From: Candidatus Magasanikbacteria bacterium RIFCSPHIGHO2_01_FULL_41_23 | GTDB taxonomy: Bacteria; Patescibacteria; ABY1; Magasanikbacterales; UBA922 | Direction of reading: 5' to 3' | DNA: 64,000 nucleotides | NCBI GenBank assembly: GCA_001782805.1 | Contig: MFPT01000021.1 | Span: 37,738-101,737, forward strand | Shown: piece after piece, positions 40,369-48,195 of the stretch | How the letters are laid out: the number at the start of each line of letters is the position of its first letter | How positions within the stretch are numbered: position 1 is the first letter of the stretch | Position numbers and translations under genes: made by a program | Notes under the pieces: generated by a model | Told to the model about the DNA's origin: nothing | Seen by the model: the letters and a program-made list of their open reading frames with translations, nothing else | The model's database searches: none

Positions 40369-40520
40369 ATGCAACACCAAAACATCCAATATACTAATAA
40401 GCAAAATGGAGACGAATATACTTTTGCTGAAAGCTGAGTATGATGACTTGCTGAGAATGCATAATCCGTCAGACTATCAGTTGAACAAAAGGATATCGTC
40501 GAATTTTGCTTAAGAGTTAG
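40369..40520 (+). repeat. Nested repeat, copy 2, with a 35-codon frame
   Basis: Matches copy 1 at 8455-8498 and 8599-8686 but without the hairpin element between. An open frame at 40406-40513 would encode 35 residues ending 'HNPSDYQLNKRISSNFA'. Neither a ribosome-binding site nor a known family supports expression. Together with the hairpin copy it fills the rplJ-rplL gap; 40221-40265 and 40521-40576 hold nothing else I can support. Confidence 0.65.
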
Positions 40521-40576
40521 AATAAACGAAGTTTGCTTAGGACTTACAAAAATCATTAATTATTATTTAAAATAGT

Positions 40577-40987
40577 ATGTCAGACGAAAAAACTCCCGTA
40601 GTAGTGCCAGAAAAATTTCAGGCGCTCGTAGAACAAGTGGAAAAAATGTCAGTGCTTGATTTATCAGAATTGGTCAAAATTTTGGAAGAAAAATTTGGCG
40701 TTAGCGCGTCAGCTCCGGCCATGATGATCCCGACTAACGTCGGGACAGGTGGCTCGGCTCCGGCAGTGGAAGAAAAAACCGAATTTAATCTGGAACTCAC
40801 TGAAGTTGGCGGAAATAAAATTGCCGTGATTAAAGTAGTCAAAGAAATCACCGGACTTGGTTTGGCCGATGCCAAAGCATTGGTTGACGCCGCGCCAAAA
40901 ATGATTAAAGAGGCTGTCAAAAAAGAAGAAGCCGAAGAAATGAAAAAGAAAATTGAAGAAGCCGGAGGAAAAGTTACGTTGAAATAA
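40577..40987 (+). CDS. rplL: 50S ribosomal protein L7/L12
   Basis: A 136-aa stalk protein, slightly long for the family (about 120-128). The N-terminal dimerisation helices (about 10-45) and the C-terminal factor-binding domain ('EKTEFNLELTEVGGNKIAVI', 'EITGLGLADAKALVD', 'EEAGGKVTLK') are intact. The Ala-rich hinge carries an in-frame palindromic insertion encoding 'MIPTNVGTG'. No terminator is obvious before the convergent gene. Confidence 0.97.
   Translation: MSDEKTPVVVPEKFQALVEQVEKMSVLDLSELVKILEEKFGVSASAPAMMIPTNVGTGGSAPAVEEKTEFNLELTEVGGNKIAVIKVVKEITGLGLADAKALVDAAPKMIKEAVKKEEAEEMKKKIEEAGGKVTLK
40727..40747. repeat. In-frame palindromic insertion in the rplL hinge
   Basis: TCCCGAC-taac-GTCGGGA in the sequence coding for the flexible hinge between the two L12 domains. 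Confidence 0.75.
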
Positions 40988-40996
40988 TTTTTTATT

Positions 40997-43174
40997 TTAT
41001 CTGGATACTCTATAAACAGTTCCGTTATCGAGAATAAAAATCGTTTTGCCTTTATTGGTTATTGTCATTCCCGTAGGATTCTTGAAACTGTCAGAAACAA
41101 TTTGTTCACGAAAGACGCCGTTTTTATCAAATACTAGAATGCGGCGTTTTTTGTTATCCAAAATAAAAATTTCATCGCCATCTTCCGGAACGGAAATTTT
41201 TTCGGCTGAGTCCATGGTGGGGTCAACAGCCGCGAGATTAAACGCCTGTTCTTCGCCCCGATACCATTTGCGCACTTCGCCATTGTCTTTCAGCGCGTAC
41301 AAATCACCGTCAATTGACATTGACACCACGCCGCCCAAACGACTTTCACCGCTTCTTGACCACAGCGCGCCTTGATCATATCCGTTTTGAGTTTGGTTAT
41401 GGCGATAAATTTTTTTATTAATTGAATCAATGACATATAACTTTCGATTGTAGATTTCCATGGTTGAAATAATCGCATCGTTCGCGGGAAAACTAATATT
41501 TTTTTTGGTTAGTGTTTGAGTTTTAGTGTCAAAAACACCAAGTTCGCCGGTTTGTGATCGGAACACAATCAAATCACCTTCATTGGTGGGCGAAGCTTCA
41601 ATTAATCCGTTCATTGATTCATGGAGCTTTCCTTCCACTGCATTGGTCGCAATATTAATAAAATACCAGCTCGGGTCATTGGAGCCAAATGCGATTAAAG
41701 TAGTATCAGACAACGTTAATTTTTCCGCGTGATTTTCTCCGTTCACGATTGACAAATTGGCTATCAGTTCCGGTGTGACACGATGTTCGTTGCGCAATTT
41801 GTCGCGTACGCTTAAAAGTATGGCGTTTAATTCTCCCTGTTTATTTTTTTCCGTGTTTGAATCGTTGGGTAATTGATTCAAAAGCGCTTGCGCTTCATCA
41901 ATTAAAATTTGTGCTTTGGCTTTGTCTTCATATGCCAAACTAGCTTCGGCCGCGTCTTTTTTATCAATAATCGCCTGGATCAAATTAATTATTTTGGTTT
42001 TGGCCGCAGTTTGATATTCGTAAATTCGGAGATAGACAAGACTGCTTAAGAAAATCAGTCCAATCAGCAATAGACTCGTGGCAATCACTTTCGTGGCAGT
42101 GGGCAATCCAACAATAGTTCTTCGGCAATTATTTAATTTCAAACGCGCTTGATTGATTTCTTTTAATCGAGAATTACGATTTTTGATTAAGCGATAGAGC
42201 CAAAAGAAAAAATTAAAGATTGATCGACCAATACCAACGCAGATTCGTGCCAAGCTTTGTATTGCCATGACCATACTTCTGCCAATAATAATAAGCACAT
42301 GATCTTTGGTTGAGTCGGATTTGGCGGATGAACCGGATCTGAGATGAGCAAACCGTGATGGGCTGTCTTTTATTTTTTGTAAGGTTTTCTTGACATCACC
42401 AAACAATGGTGGTGATAAAGTCTCCGCTGTTTCATGCGTGGCATTAGCCAAATGATTTAGTGAAGCCTCGGATCCCAGATGTTCAATTTTTTCCGGCGCG
42501 AGTTTGGATGAGTTTGGACGAATATGCAATATTTGGGTAAGTAAACCACCAAATGAATAATCACTGCCAATTTCACTTAAGACTTTTTGGATATGATTGG
42601 CCACTTCTCGTACGGGCCGGTCATTTACCAGTTTGGCAATGCGATCAAGCGGAAAATAATTTAACGTATGAGGAGTGGCTGCGTAGAAAAAATCCCGTGT
42701 TCCGATTGTGCCGGAAATAAGTTCGGAAAAAAATAATTCCGCGTTATTTTCTTCTTCAATAACGGGTAGAGTGGCGATTTCATTATTATGATGAAAAAAA
42801 ACCACGGCAGTCGGTTTTCCATGATAACTTAATTGTATCTCGCCATCGTTAATCGTTCCAACTACGCAACTAAGCTCTGTTTGATATTGGCTCAAAATTG
42901 TTCGATATTCACGATTGACCGCTTGCAGAATATGTTCCAACACCGACTCGGATTTTTCTTCTCGACTGTAATAACGTTCTTCAATGTATTCAATTATTTT
43001 TTGACAGTTTTCTATTAGGCCAACCGTGCCTCTGGTCAGCTCAAACAATGCAAACAAAACTCCGCGTTCGCGTTCATGTGGCGCGTTCGGTTCGGTTATA
43101 TGAAGAATAACATGGGCTTTATCCAGTGTTTTTCCCGGAGTGAAGAATTCTTTAATTTCCAAAGATGGGATCAT
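40997..43174 (-). CDS. PP2C-like / membrane / beta-propeller protein
   Basis: A 725-aa protein. The N-terminal part (about 1-230) has the strand-helix pattern of PP2C-type phosphatases ('GVLFALFELTRG', 'ELSCVVGTINDGEIQLSYHG', 'DFFYAATPHTL'), but the metal-binding aspartates of that fold (DGxGG) are not evident, so it is probably a pseudoenzyme. A basic linker and one membrane helix (about 355-380) follow, then a coiled coil and an NHL-like propeller (about 470-725: 'LYALKDNGEVRKWYRGEEQ', 'IFILDNKKRRILVFDKNG'). Topology suggests a cytoplasmic sensor linked to an external propeller. Confidence 0.6.
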   Translation of the reverse strand: MIPSLEIKEFFTPGKTLDKAHVILHITEPNAPHERERGVLFALFELTRGTVGLIENCQKIIEYIEERYYSREEKSESVLEHILQAVNREYRTILSQYQTELSCVVGTINDGEIQLSYHGKPTAVVFFHHNNEIATLPVIEEENNAELFFSELISGTIGTRDFFYAATPHTLNYFPLDRIAKLVNDRPVREVANHIQKVLSEIGSDYSFGGLLTQILHIRPNSSKLAPEKIEHLGSEASLNHLANATHETAETLSPPLFGDVKKTLQKIKDSPSRFAHLRSGSSAKSDSTKDHVLIIIGRSMVMAIQSLARICVGIGRSIFNFFFWLYRLIKNRNSRLKEINQARLKLNNCRRTIVGLPTATKVIATSLLLIGLIFLSSLVYLRIYEYQTAAKTKIINLIQAIIDKKDAAEASLAYEDKAKAQILIDEAQALLNQLPNDSNTEKNKQGELNAILLSVRDKLRNEHRVTPELIANLSIVNGENHAEKLTLSDTTLIAFGSNDPSWYFINIATNAVEGKLHESMNGLIEASPTNEGDLIVFRSQTGELGVFDTKTQTLTKKNISFPANDAIISTMEIYNRKLYVIDSINKKIYRHNQTQNGYDQGALWSRSGESRLGGVVSMSIDGDLYALKDNGEVRKWYRGEEQAFNLAAVDPTMDSAEKISVPEDGDEIFILDNKKRRILVFDKNGVFREQIVSDSFKNPTGMTITNKGKTIFILDNGTVYRVSR

Positions 43175-43178
43175 AGCT

Positions 43179-43208
43179 TTGACTGATTGAATACAAATAG
43201 TATACTAT
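43179..43208 (+). promoter_or_regulatory. Promoter and palindrome before the winged-helix gene
   Basis: TTGACT, 16 nt, TATACT. A perfect 12-bp palindrome ATAGTATACTAT (43197-43208) covers the -10 box, a likely autoregulatory site. Confidence 0.6.
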
Positions 43209-43236
43209 TACTGTAATCAAAAATCAAAAGGAATTT

Positions 43237-43836
43237 ATGCTTGAACAACTTTTTGGCTCTAAGACTCGGGTTAAACTGCTGCGAATACTTTTTCGTTCTC
43301 CGGACAAAGCCTACTATGTTCGAGAATTGACTCGCATATTGGATTCGCAAATTAACGCGGTGCGGCGAGAAATCGAACAGCTGGTCGGCATGGGCTTGCT
43401 TGTGGAATCAGCGGAAAAGCAATCGGCAGATGAACAGGCTATGGCCGGCTCAACATTACGCAAATATTATCGATTGAACAAAGACTGTTTGATTTATATT
43501 GAATTGGAAGCCCTGCTCTTAAAAGAACAATTGGCCGGTGAAGATGAATTTGTGCGCGATGTGCAAGACAAAGCCGGAACGATTGAATTTTTGTTATTGT
43601 CAGGCCGATTTACCCATGACATTCATGCGCCGTCTGACGTATTGATTGTGGGCACTATTAAAGAAAAAGCATTGGCCAAATTGGTCGCGGATTATGAAAA
43701 AAGTTTTGGTTGGCCAATACGGTATACGTTTATGGACAAACAGGAATTTTTTGATCGGCGCTATGTGATGGATAAATTTATTTTTTCATTGTTTGAGGCG
43801 AAGCATGTGAAAGTGGTGAATACGTTTGATCTTTAA
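43237..43836 (+). CDS. Winged-helix regulator with nucleotidyltransferase-like C-terminal half
   Basis: A 199-aa protein. Residues 1-75 form an ArsR/MarR-like winged helix ('SKTRVKLLRILFRSPDKAYY', 'VRELTRILDSQINAVRREIE'). The rest ('FLLLSGRFTHDIHAPSDVLI', 'DKQEFFDRRYVMDKFIFSLF') resembles the minimal nucleotidyltransferase-like domain often fused to such helices in these genomes, with the catalytic acidic pair weakened. It heads an operon with the TsaB-like and swivel proteins, and its promoter palindrome suggests autoregulation. Confidence 0.7.
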   Translation: MLEQLFGSKTRVKLLRILFRSPDKAYYVRELTRILDSQINAVRREIEQLVGMGLLVESAEKQSADEQAMAGSTLRKYYRLNKDCLIYIELEALLLKEQLAGEDEFVRDVQDKAGTIEFLLLSGRFTHDIHAPSDVLIVGTIKEKALAKLVADYEKSFGWPIRYTFMDKQEFFDRRYVMDKFIFSLFEAKHVKVVNTFDL

Positions 43837-43837
43837 T

Positions 43838-44236
43838 ATGTATATTCTAGTTGATCCTTCGGAGAAAGATAGAATTAAAATAATTGGTTTTGATGAGACG
43901 AATATTGAAACCGAAGTTTTTGATGCGATCAATCGGGAAATTTTGTTTTCCCTTGATTATTTTTTGCTGGCGCGGAAAATGGATAAAAAAAATGTTCAGG
44001 GAATTGCGGTAGTGGTGGGCGTGGGCGGTTTTACGAGTACGCGTTTGGCGACGACGCTGGCTAATGCGTGGCACTTTGTGGAAAATATTCCGCTTTTGGC
44101 GATTAGTGTGGATGAAGTCATGGAACCGCAAAAATTAATTAAAAAATTTAATCTTGATTCCGATAAATCGCGAGGACTAAACGTGCGTCAGTATATTTTG
44201 GCCGAGTATAGTGGGGAGCCTAATATTGGTTTATGA
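43838..44236 (+). CDS. TsaB-like protein
   Basis: A 132-aa protein resembling the N-terminal half of TsaB, the partner that activates TsaD. 'GIAVVVGVGGFTSTRLATTL' corresponds to the family GPGSFTGLR-x-G block, and 'NIPLLAISVDEV' follows as usual. It lacks the second ASKHA half and the early DT-x2-S motif is degenerate ('LVDPSEKDRIK'). The start is ATG 43838, 1 nt after the preceding stop. The stop overlaps the next ATG. Either a reduced TsaB or a divergent relative with another role. Confidence 0.6.
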   Translation: MYILVDPSEKDRIKIIGFDETNIETEVFDAINREILFSLDYFLLARKMDKKNVQGIAVVVGVGGFTSTRLATTLANAWHFVENIPLLAISVDEVMEPQKLIKKFNLDSDKSRGLNVRQYILAEYSGEPNIGL

Positions 44237-45609
44237 ATCTCATCAATCAATCATGGCAATATATAATTTCGCGCAACATTCCACTGTGGACCACTTCACT
44301 GGTTTTGGTTGGCAGTCTTAACCATTATCCGACATACCGATTGCCGGCGTTAAAACAGGTTCGTATTCATCGTGGATATCACTCTGATTTTTATATGTTG
44401 GCGAACGGAGAGGGAAGCAAGTGGGAATTTGCGGATGCTTTACAAGAAAATTTTCGTCAGCCGGAATATTTGGAATTTTTACAAAATATATATAAAAAGA
44501 ATTGCGAAGAATTATTAATAATGGCGCATGATATTACAGCGGATTATGATTCCATTCAACAATTTTTTGATTTTTATGGCCATTGTACATGCATGCTTAA
44601 TATTACGGCTCAAGCCAGCAAGATAATTACTGATCATACAGCTAGTTTATTTGCGGATAATCCAAACGGAAGTGAAATTATTCTGGCTTATGGCGCACCC
44701 CAGTCACGCGTTCCGATCCAAGAAATGGAACGAGCGCTGGATGATTTGGTGGGAAAAGATATTGATATTAGAGCGGCGGCTGAGAATTTAGTGGAAAGAT
44801 TTGGTTGGATTCCGGCTAATTTTGTGGACGCACCTTGGGGCATTGATTATTTTATTGAACAGATTAAAAATCATGTTCTTTCAAAATCACAAAAAAATTT
44901 CCTACCGAATATAAAATTGACCGATGAGCAAAAATATTATTTACATTTGATCGGGGAAATTACTTTTTTAAATGAATATCGTAAATCAATTTTTGCGCGC
45001 GTTCATTTAATCATTCGGCCGGTTTTTGACGAGATTGCCAAAAAAATGGGATTGGAAAGTTGGAAAGACGTGAGTTTGTGTTTACACCAAGAAATTTTGG
45101 ATTTTTTAAAGTCCGGAGTTAAGCCGGCTCGGGAATTAATTTTAGCGCGCCAAAAATTATGTTTGATTTATAATAATGAAAATGATCTCTCGATTATGCT
45201 CGGGACAAGTTACACAGAAAAAGTATGTGTGTTGTACGGGGATGCGGCTGCGTTGTTTGAAGAAAAATTTGCTCCTAAAAGTGAGAGTCGCAGTGAAGTT
45301 CGGGGAATGGTCGCGAATAAAGGAAAAGTTGCGGGCATTGCCAAAATAATTCTCTCATCGGAAGATTTTTTCACTTTCAATGAAGGTGACATTTTAATTG
45401 CCAAAATGACGTCCATGGATTTTATCCCAATTATGAAAAAGTCCGGCGCGTTTATAACTGATGAAGGCGGTTTGGCTTCGCATGCCGCGATAATCGCGCG
45501 GGAATATGGCAAGCCGTGTATTATTGGGACGAAGAATGCGACAAAAGTTTTTAAGAATGGAGAAAAGATTGAGGTTGACGCGGAGAGTGGAGTCGTGAGG
45601 AAAATCTAA
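44233..45609 (+). CDS. PEP-utilising-enzyme mobile (phosphohistidine swivel) domain protein
   Basis: A 458-aa protein. The C-terminal about 100 residues are a swivel domain of the PEP synthase/PPDK type: 'GMVANKGKVAGIAKII', 'EGDILIAKMTSMDFIP', and the phospho-acceptor His in 'TDEGGLASHAAIIAREYGKP'. The N-terminal about 350 residues are helical and unfamiliar, with no ATP-grasp or PEP-binding barrel. It overlaps the TsaB-like gene by ATGA. It carries an in-frame palindrome at 45187-45210. It is a paralogue of 46877-48166. A glycan- or rifampin-type phosphotransfer role cannot be decided. Confidence 0.75.
   Translation: MNLINQSWQYIISRNIPLWTTSLVLVGSLNHYPTYRLPALKQVRIHRGYHSDFYMLANGEGSKWEFADALQENFRQPEYLEFLQNIYKKNCEELLIMAHDITADYDSIQQFFDFYGHCTCMLNITAQASKIITDHTASLFADNPNGSEIILAYGAPQSRVPIQEMERALDDLVGKDIDIRAAAENLVERFGWIPANFVDAPWGIDYFIEQIKNHVLSKSQKNFLPNIKLTDEQKYYLHLIGEITFLNEYRKSIFARVHLIIRPVFDEIAKKMGLESWKDVSLCLHQEILDFLKSGVKPARELILARQKLCLIYNNENDLSIMLGTSYTEKVCVLYGDAAALFEEKFAPKSESRSEVRGMVANKGKVAGIAKIILSSEDFFTFNEGDILIAKMTSMDFIPIMKKSGAFITDEGGLASHAAIIAREYGKPCIIGTKNATKVFKNGEKIEVDAESGVVRKI
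45187..45210. repeat. In-frame palindromic insertion in the swivel-protein gene
   Basis: Contains 'tctcgattatgctcgggaca'; encodes 'LSIMLGTS' ahead of the swivel domain. Confidence 0.55.
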
Positions 45610-45633
45610 AAAATTATTAACAGATTATGCACA

Positions 45634-45662
45634 TTGACAGTCGATTTTTTGGTTGTTATAGT
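45634..45662 (+). promoter_or_regulatory. Promoter of the heptad-repeat gene
   Basis: TTGACA, 17 nt, TATAGT. Predicted leader of about 32 nt. Confidence 0.7.
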
Positions 45663-45700
45663 TAATATAAGTATCCACTGAAACAAATTTTTTTTATATT

Positions 45701-46087
45701 ATGACAAAAATAACAATAGACGATCTCGCTATAATGGTGGCCAACGGATTTGCCGATAACGCTGCTAGGATTGGCGTTCTTCAGAATGATATGCAGACAG
45801 TTAAACAAGACGTTCGTAGTCTTAAAGAAGCTGTTGGTACTCTTGAGGATAAAGTTGATACTCTTGAAGAAAAAACAGATTCACTTTCTATGAAGACTGA
45901 TTCTTTAACGATCAAGACAGATTCATTGGTGGTCAAGACAGATTCACTAACGATCAAGACAGATTCACTGGCCAGTGGCCAAACGCGCATTCTTGATATT
46001 TTATTGAATCAAACTGCGTCACGCGCCGAAGTTCGGGAGCTTGATCACCGAGTGGTGCGGCTAGAGCAACATTTGCAACTAGCGTAA
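45701..46087 (+). CDS. Heptad-repeat coiled-coil protein
   Basis: A 128-aa soluble protein dominated by a perfect seven-residue repeat: 'VDTLEEK', 'TDSLSMK', 'TDSLTIK', 'TDSLVVK', 'TDSLTIK', 'TDSLASG', with similar units before. The corresponding DNA (about 45838-45975) is a 21-bp tandem repeat prone to copy-number change. N- and C-terminal parts ('LDHRVVRLEQHL') also form amphipathic helices. It resembles small coiled-coil proteins common in bacteria and phages. Function unknown. Own strong promoter. Confidence 0.75.
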   Translation: MTKITIDDLAIMVANGFADNAARIGVLQNDMQTVKQDVRSLKEAVGTLEDKVDTLEEKTDSLSMKTDSLTIKTDSLVVKTDSLTIKTDSLASGQTRILDILLNQTASRAEVRELDHRVVRLEQHLQLA

Positions 46088-46127
46088 AATCTAGCAATAA
46101 AAAACGATCTCCAATGATGTTCATTTT

Positions 46128-46410
46128 TTATTCCAGAGCCATAATGTTTGGCATTAGTGCCGGAATTTCTTTTTTGAAGAATTTTTTTACTTGGAGCCAA
46201 TTCGCTTTAAAATAAATCTCCGGTTCCGGATCGGTTTCCGCATCGTCAAAATATACCATACTTTTTAAAATATGATGGTAATCGTGTGCTACACCAGGAT
46301 TCTGATTTTTCTAACCACGATTCCTTGGACAAAAAATCAAGTGCCTTTTTGGTTGCTTTCGGTAATGTTTCAAAATGAAATGCTAGTGATTTTTTAGAAG
46401 GATTTGCCAT
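46128..46410 (-). pseudogene. AbiEii-type nucleotidyltransferase, internally deleted
   Basis: ATG 46410 opens 'MANPSKKSLAFHFETLPKA', the usual N terminus of AbiEii-like proteins preceded by a DUF6922-type gene. After about 37 residues the frame shifts into '...YFKKYGIF' and stops. In another frame the same DNA reads 'HDYHHILKSMVYFDDAETDP' and 'WLQVKKFFKKEIPAL', the conserved C-terminal end, stopping at 46128. The catalytic GG-x-A and DLDF region is missing. One deletion with frameshift explains this. Confidence 0.78.
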
Positions 46411-46610
46411 AGTTGTCTTGTTCGTGGTCGTAAACACCGCGATTTTTTTACGACTTTTTTTAAAAACGATTTATCATAAAAATTCCACAGCCAGCGCACT
46501 TCTTTGTCATTGCCAAAATCCAAAATGCGCTCAATAATATATTGGGCGTTTTTTTTTGTATCAATTTTTTTGGGATTGGTGTCCCAAAATAGGGCTTGGC
46601 GGAATTTCAT
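46383..46610 (-). CDS. DUF6922-like partner of the decayed AbiEii gene
   Basis: A 75-aa basic protein beginning 'MKFRQALFWDTNPKKIDTKK' with 'YIIERILDFGNDKEVRWLW' and 'SFLKKVVKKSRCLRPRTRQL', the pattern of the small DUF6922-type proteins that precede AbiEii-like genes. It is intact, with a consensus -10, although its partner is broken. It overlaps the pseudogene start by 28 nt. The antitoxin role is inferred from gene order. Confidence 0.72.
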   Translation of the reverse strand: MKFRQALFWDTNPKKIDTKKNAQYIIERILDFGNDKEVRWLWNFYDKSFLKKVVKKSRCLRPRTRQLWQILLKNH

Positions 46611-46616
46611 AAGCGA

Positions 46617-46645
46617 ATTATAGCAAAAATTATGGTGATTGGCAA
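46617..46645 (-). promoter_or_regulatory. Leaderless-type promoter of the DUF6922-like gene
   Basis: On the minus strand TTGCCA, 17 nt, TATAAT. The -10 ends 6 nt before ATG 46610, placing the transcription start at the start codon. Confidence 0.7.
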
Positions 46646-46703
46646 TGAAAAAATGCTTTTAAAAATGATGAACCCCGGCTTGCGACTGGGTTTTTTGATT
46701 TTG

Positions 46704-46755
46704 GTTTGGCAGTCACTTTAATTTAAATTTTTTCAAACTAAAGCCACTGCCAAAC
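46704..46755. repeat. Inverted repeat upstream of the second swivel gene
   Basis: 17-bp arms (46704-46720 and 46739-46755) matching at 15 of 17 positions around an 18-nt AT-rich loop. It may be a hairpin in the leader of the gene at 46877. The rest of 46646-46876 shows only a weak five-pair hairpin with a T-run near 46671-46696. Confidence 0.5.
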
Positions 46756-46876
46756 TTTTGTCCTACAAAAAAAAGCAGGACAGACCACCTTATCACGAAG
46801 AGAGAGATTACAAGTGAATACTGGGGATTGATTTTTTAGACTGTGGAGTGCTACAATTTAGGAACAAAGATGATTT

Positions 46877-48166
46877 ATGGCTCCCCAAGAATTTAAACAA
46901 AAAGTCCTTGGTTATAAATGGGAACGCTGGCTGGAACGGCCGTTTGGCGCTTTTATGCTTTCGCTTTTTAGGGGTGGCAACGCGCGATCATCTTTTGAGA
47001 AATTGGGTGTGGATGCCGAATGTGAAATGTGGCTTTTTCAGAACAACGCGTGGTATAGAAGTGAAAAAATAACAGAATCATTTGCCGCGGAACTCAAACG
47101 CGCCCGAGAAAATGGTCTGAGTTTATTTTCCATCACTGACTTATGCGAACAATTTCACCAACAATCCGAAACGCGGATCAATGAACTTTTAACCGAACAC
47201 AAATCACTTGAAGAAAAGCTGGCTGAAATAGCCGGCATGGCAAAAACATCAACCACGTTTATCTGGTTTGCTCATGGTTTTGAAGATGTTTTTTCCGAGA
47301 TATTACATCGAGAAGTGCCCAAATATATTTCGGGTGACATTGAAAAATTTATTGGCGATACGAGTTTTCCAATTAAGAAGAACGCGTATGTTTTGCTGGA
47401 GGAAGCGTTGTTGGGTAATGAAACATTAAAAATTATTCAAGAAACATTCGGATGGATTCGGGCACGCGATGGATTTTCAGAAGGTTTTAGTATTGAAGAA
47501 TTGCAAAAACAGCGCGATACCTTGCGCGCCGAATCAAAAAAACAAAAACATATTTTTCCGGAAATACCCGAGCCGTTACTTTTGTTAGCGCGCGAAACGC
47601 AAGAACTGGTTTATTTTCGAACTCTGCGGACAGATTTGTTTTATAAATTATTGTATAAGGCTCGCCCGATTTTTACCGCAATGGCGCAACAATACGGCTT
47701 ATCGCTTCCTCAATTAAAAAATTATTCCATTCACGATCTCATTGCCGGTACGCCGCGCGAATATCCGGAGAGTATAAACGCTATTGGATATGGAGAAGAA
47801 TCCGCGTTTTTTATAGAGCCGATTATTACCGAAGATAGTACTGATAATCAGGAAATCCACGGCATGGTCGCGTATAAAGGCAAAGTCAAAGGCGTTGCGA
47901 AAATTGTTAAAACCGTGGCCGAGCTCGACAAAGTCAAAGACGGCGACATCTTGGTGACGCAAATGACTTTCCCGTCATTCATTATGGCCATGAAACGCGC
48001 GGCTGGATTTGTAACCGACGAAGGCGGCATCACGTGCCACGCGGCCATTGTGGCGCGGGAAATGAAAAAGCCGTGTATTATTGGGACGAAGAATGCGACG
48101 AAAGTTTTGCACGATGGCGATATGGTGGAAGTGGATGCTGAACAGGGAATTGTGCGAAAGATATAA
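46877..48166 (+). CDS. Second phosphohistidine-swivel protein
   Basis: A 429-aa paralogue of 44233-45609. The C-terminal swivel domain (about 329-429) has 'GMVAYKGKVKGVAKIVKTVA', 'DGDILVTQMTFPSFI', and the acceptor His in 'TDEGGITCHAAIVAREMKKP'. The N-terminal part is helical ('KWERWLERPFGAFML', 'LCEQFHQQSETRINELL') and again lacks ATP-grasp and PEP-barrel domains. 'ARETQELVYFRTLRTDLFYK' is shared in pattern with the first copy. Their shared unknown N-terminal half suggests one family. Substrate unknown. Confidence 0.75.
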   Translation: MAPQEFKQKVLGYKWERWLERPFGAFMLSLFRGGNARSSFEKLGVDAECEMWLFQNNAWYRSEKITESFAAELKRARENGLSLFSITDLCEQFHQQSETRINELLTEHKSLEEKLAEIAGMAKTSTTFIWFAHGFEDVFSEILHREVPKYISGDIEKFIGDTSFPIKKNAYVLLEEALLGNETLKIIQETFGWIRARDGFSEGFSIEELQKQRDTLRAESKKQKHIFPEIPEPLLLLARETQELVYFRTLRTDLFYKLLYKARPIFTAMAQQYGLSLPQLKNYSIHDLIAGTPREYPESINAIGYGEESAFFIEPIITEDSTDNQEIHGMVAYKGKVKGVAKIVKTVAELDKVKDGDILVTQMTFPSFIMAMKRAAGFVTDEGGITCHAAIVAREMKKPCIIGTKNATKVLHDGDMVEVDAEQGIVRKI

Positions 48167-48195
48167 TCTTGCCAAACCCGTTAAAATCAGCTAAA

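Noticed and set aside
40406..40513. 35-codon frame in the rplJ-rplL gap as a gene
   Set aside because: It is part of a repeat whose other copy is closed by a stop just upstream of the same peptide. No ribosome-binding site is evident.
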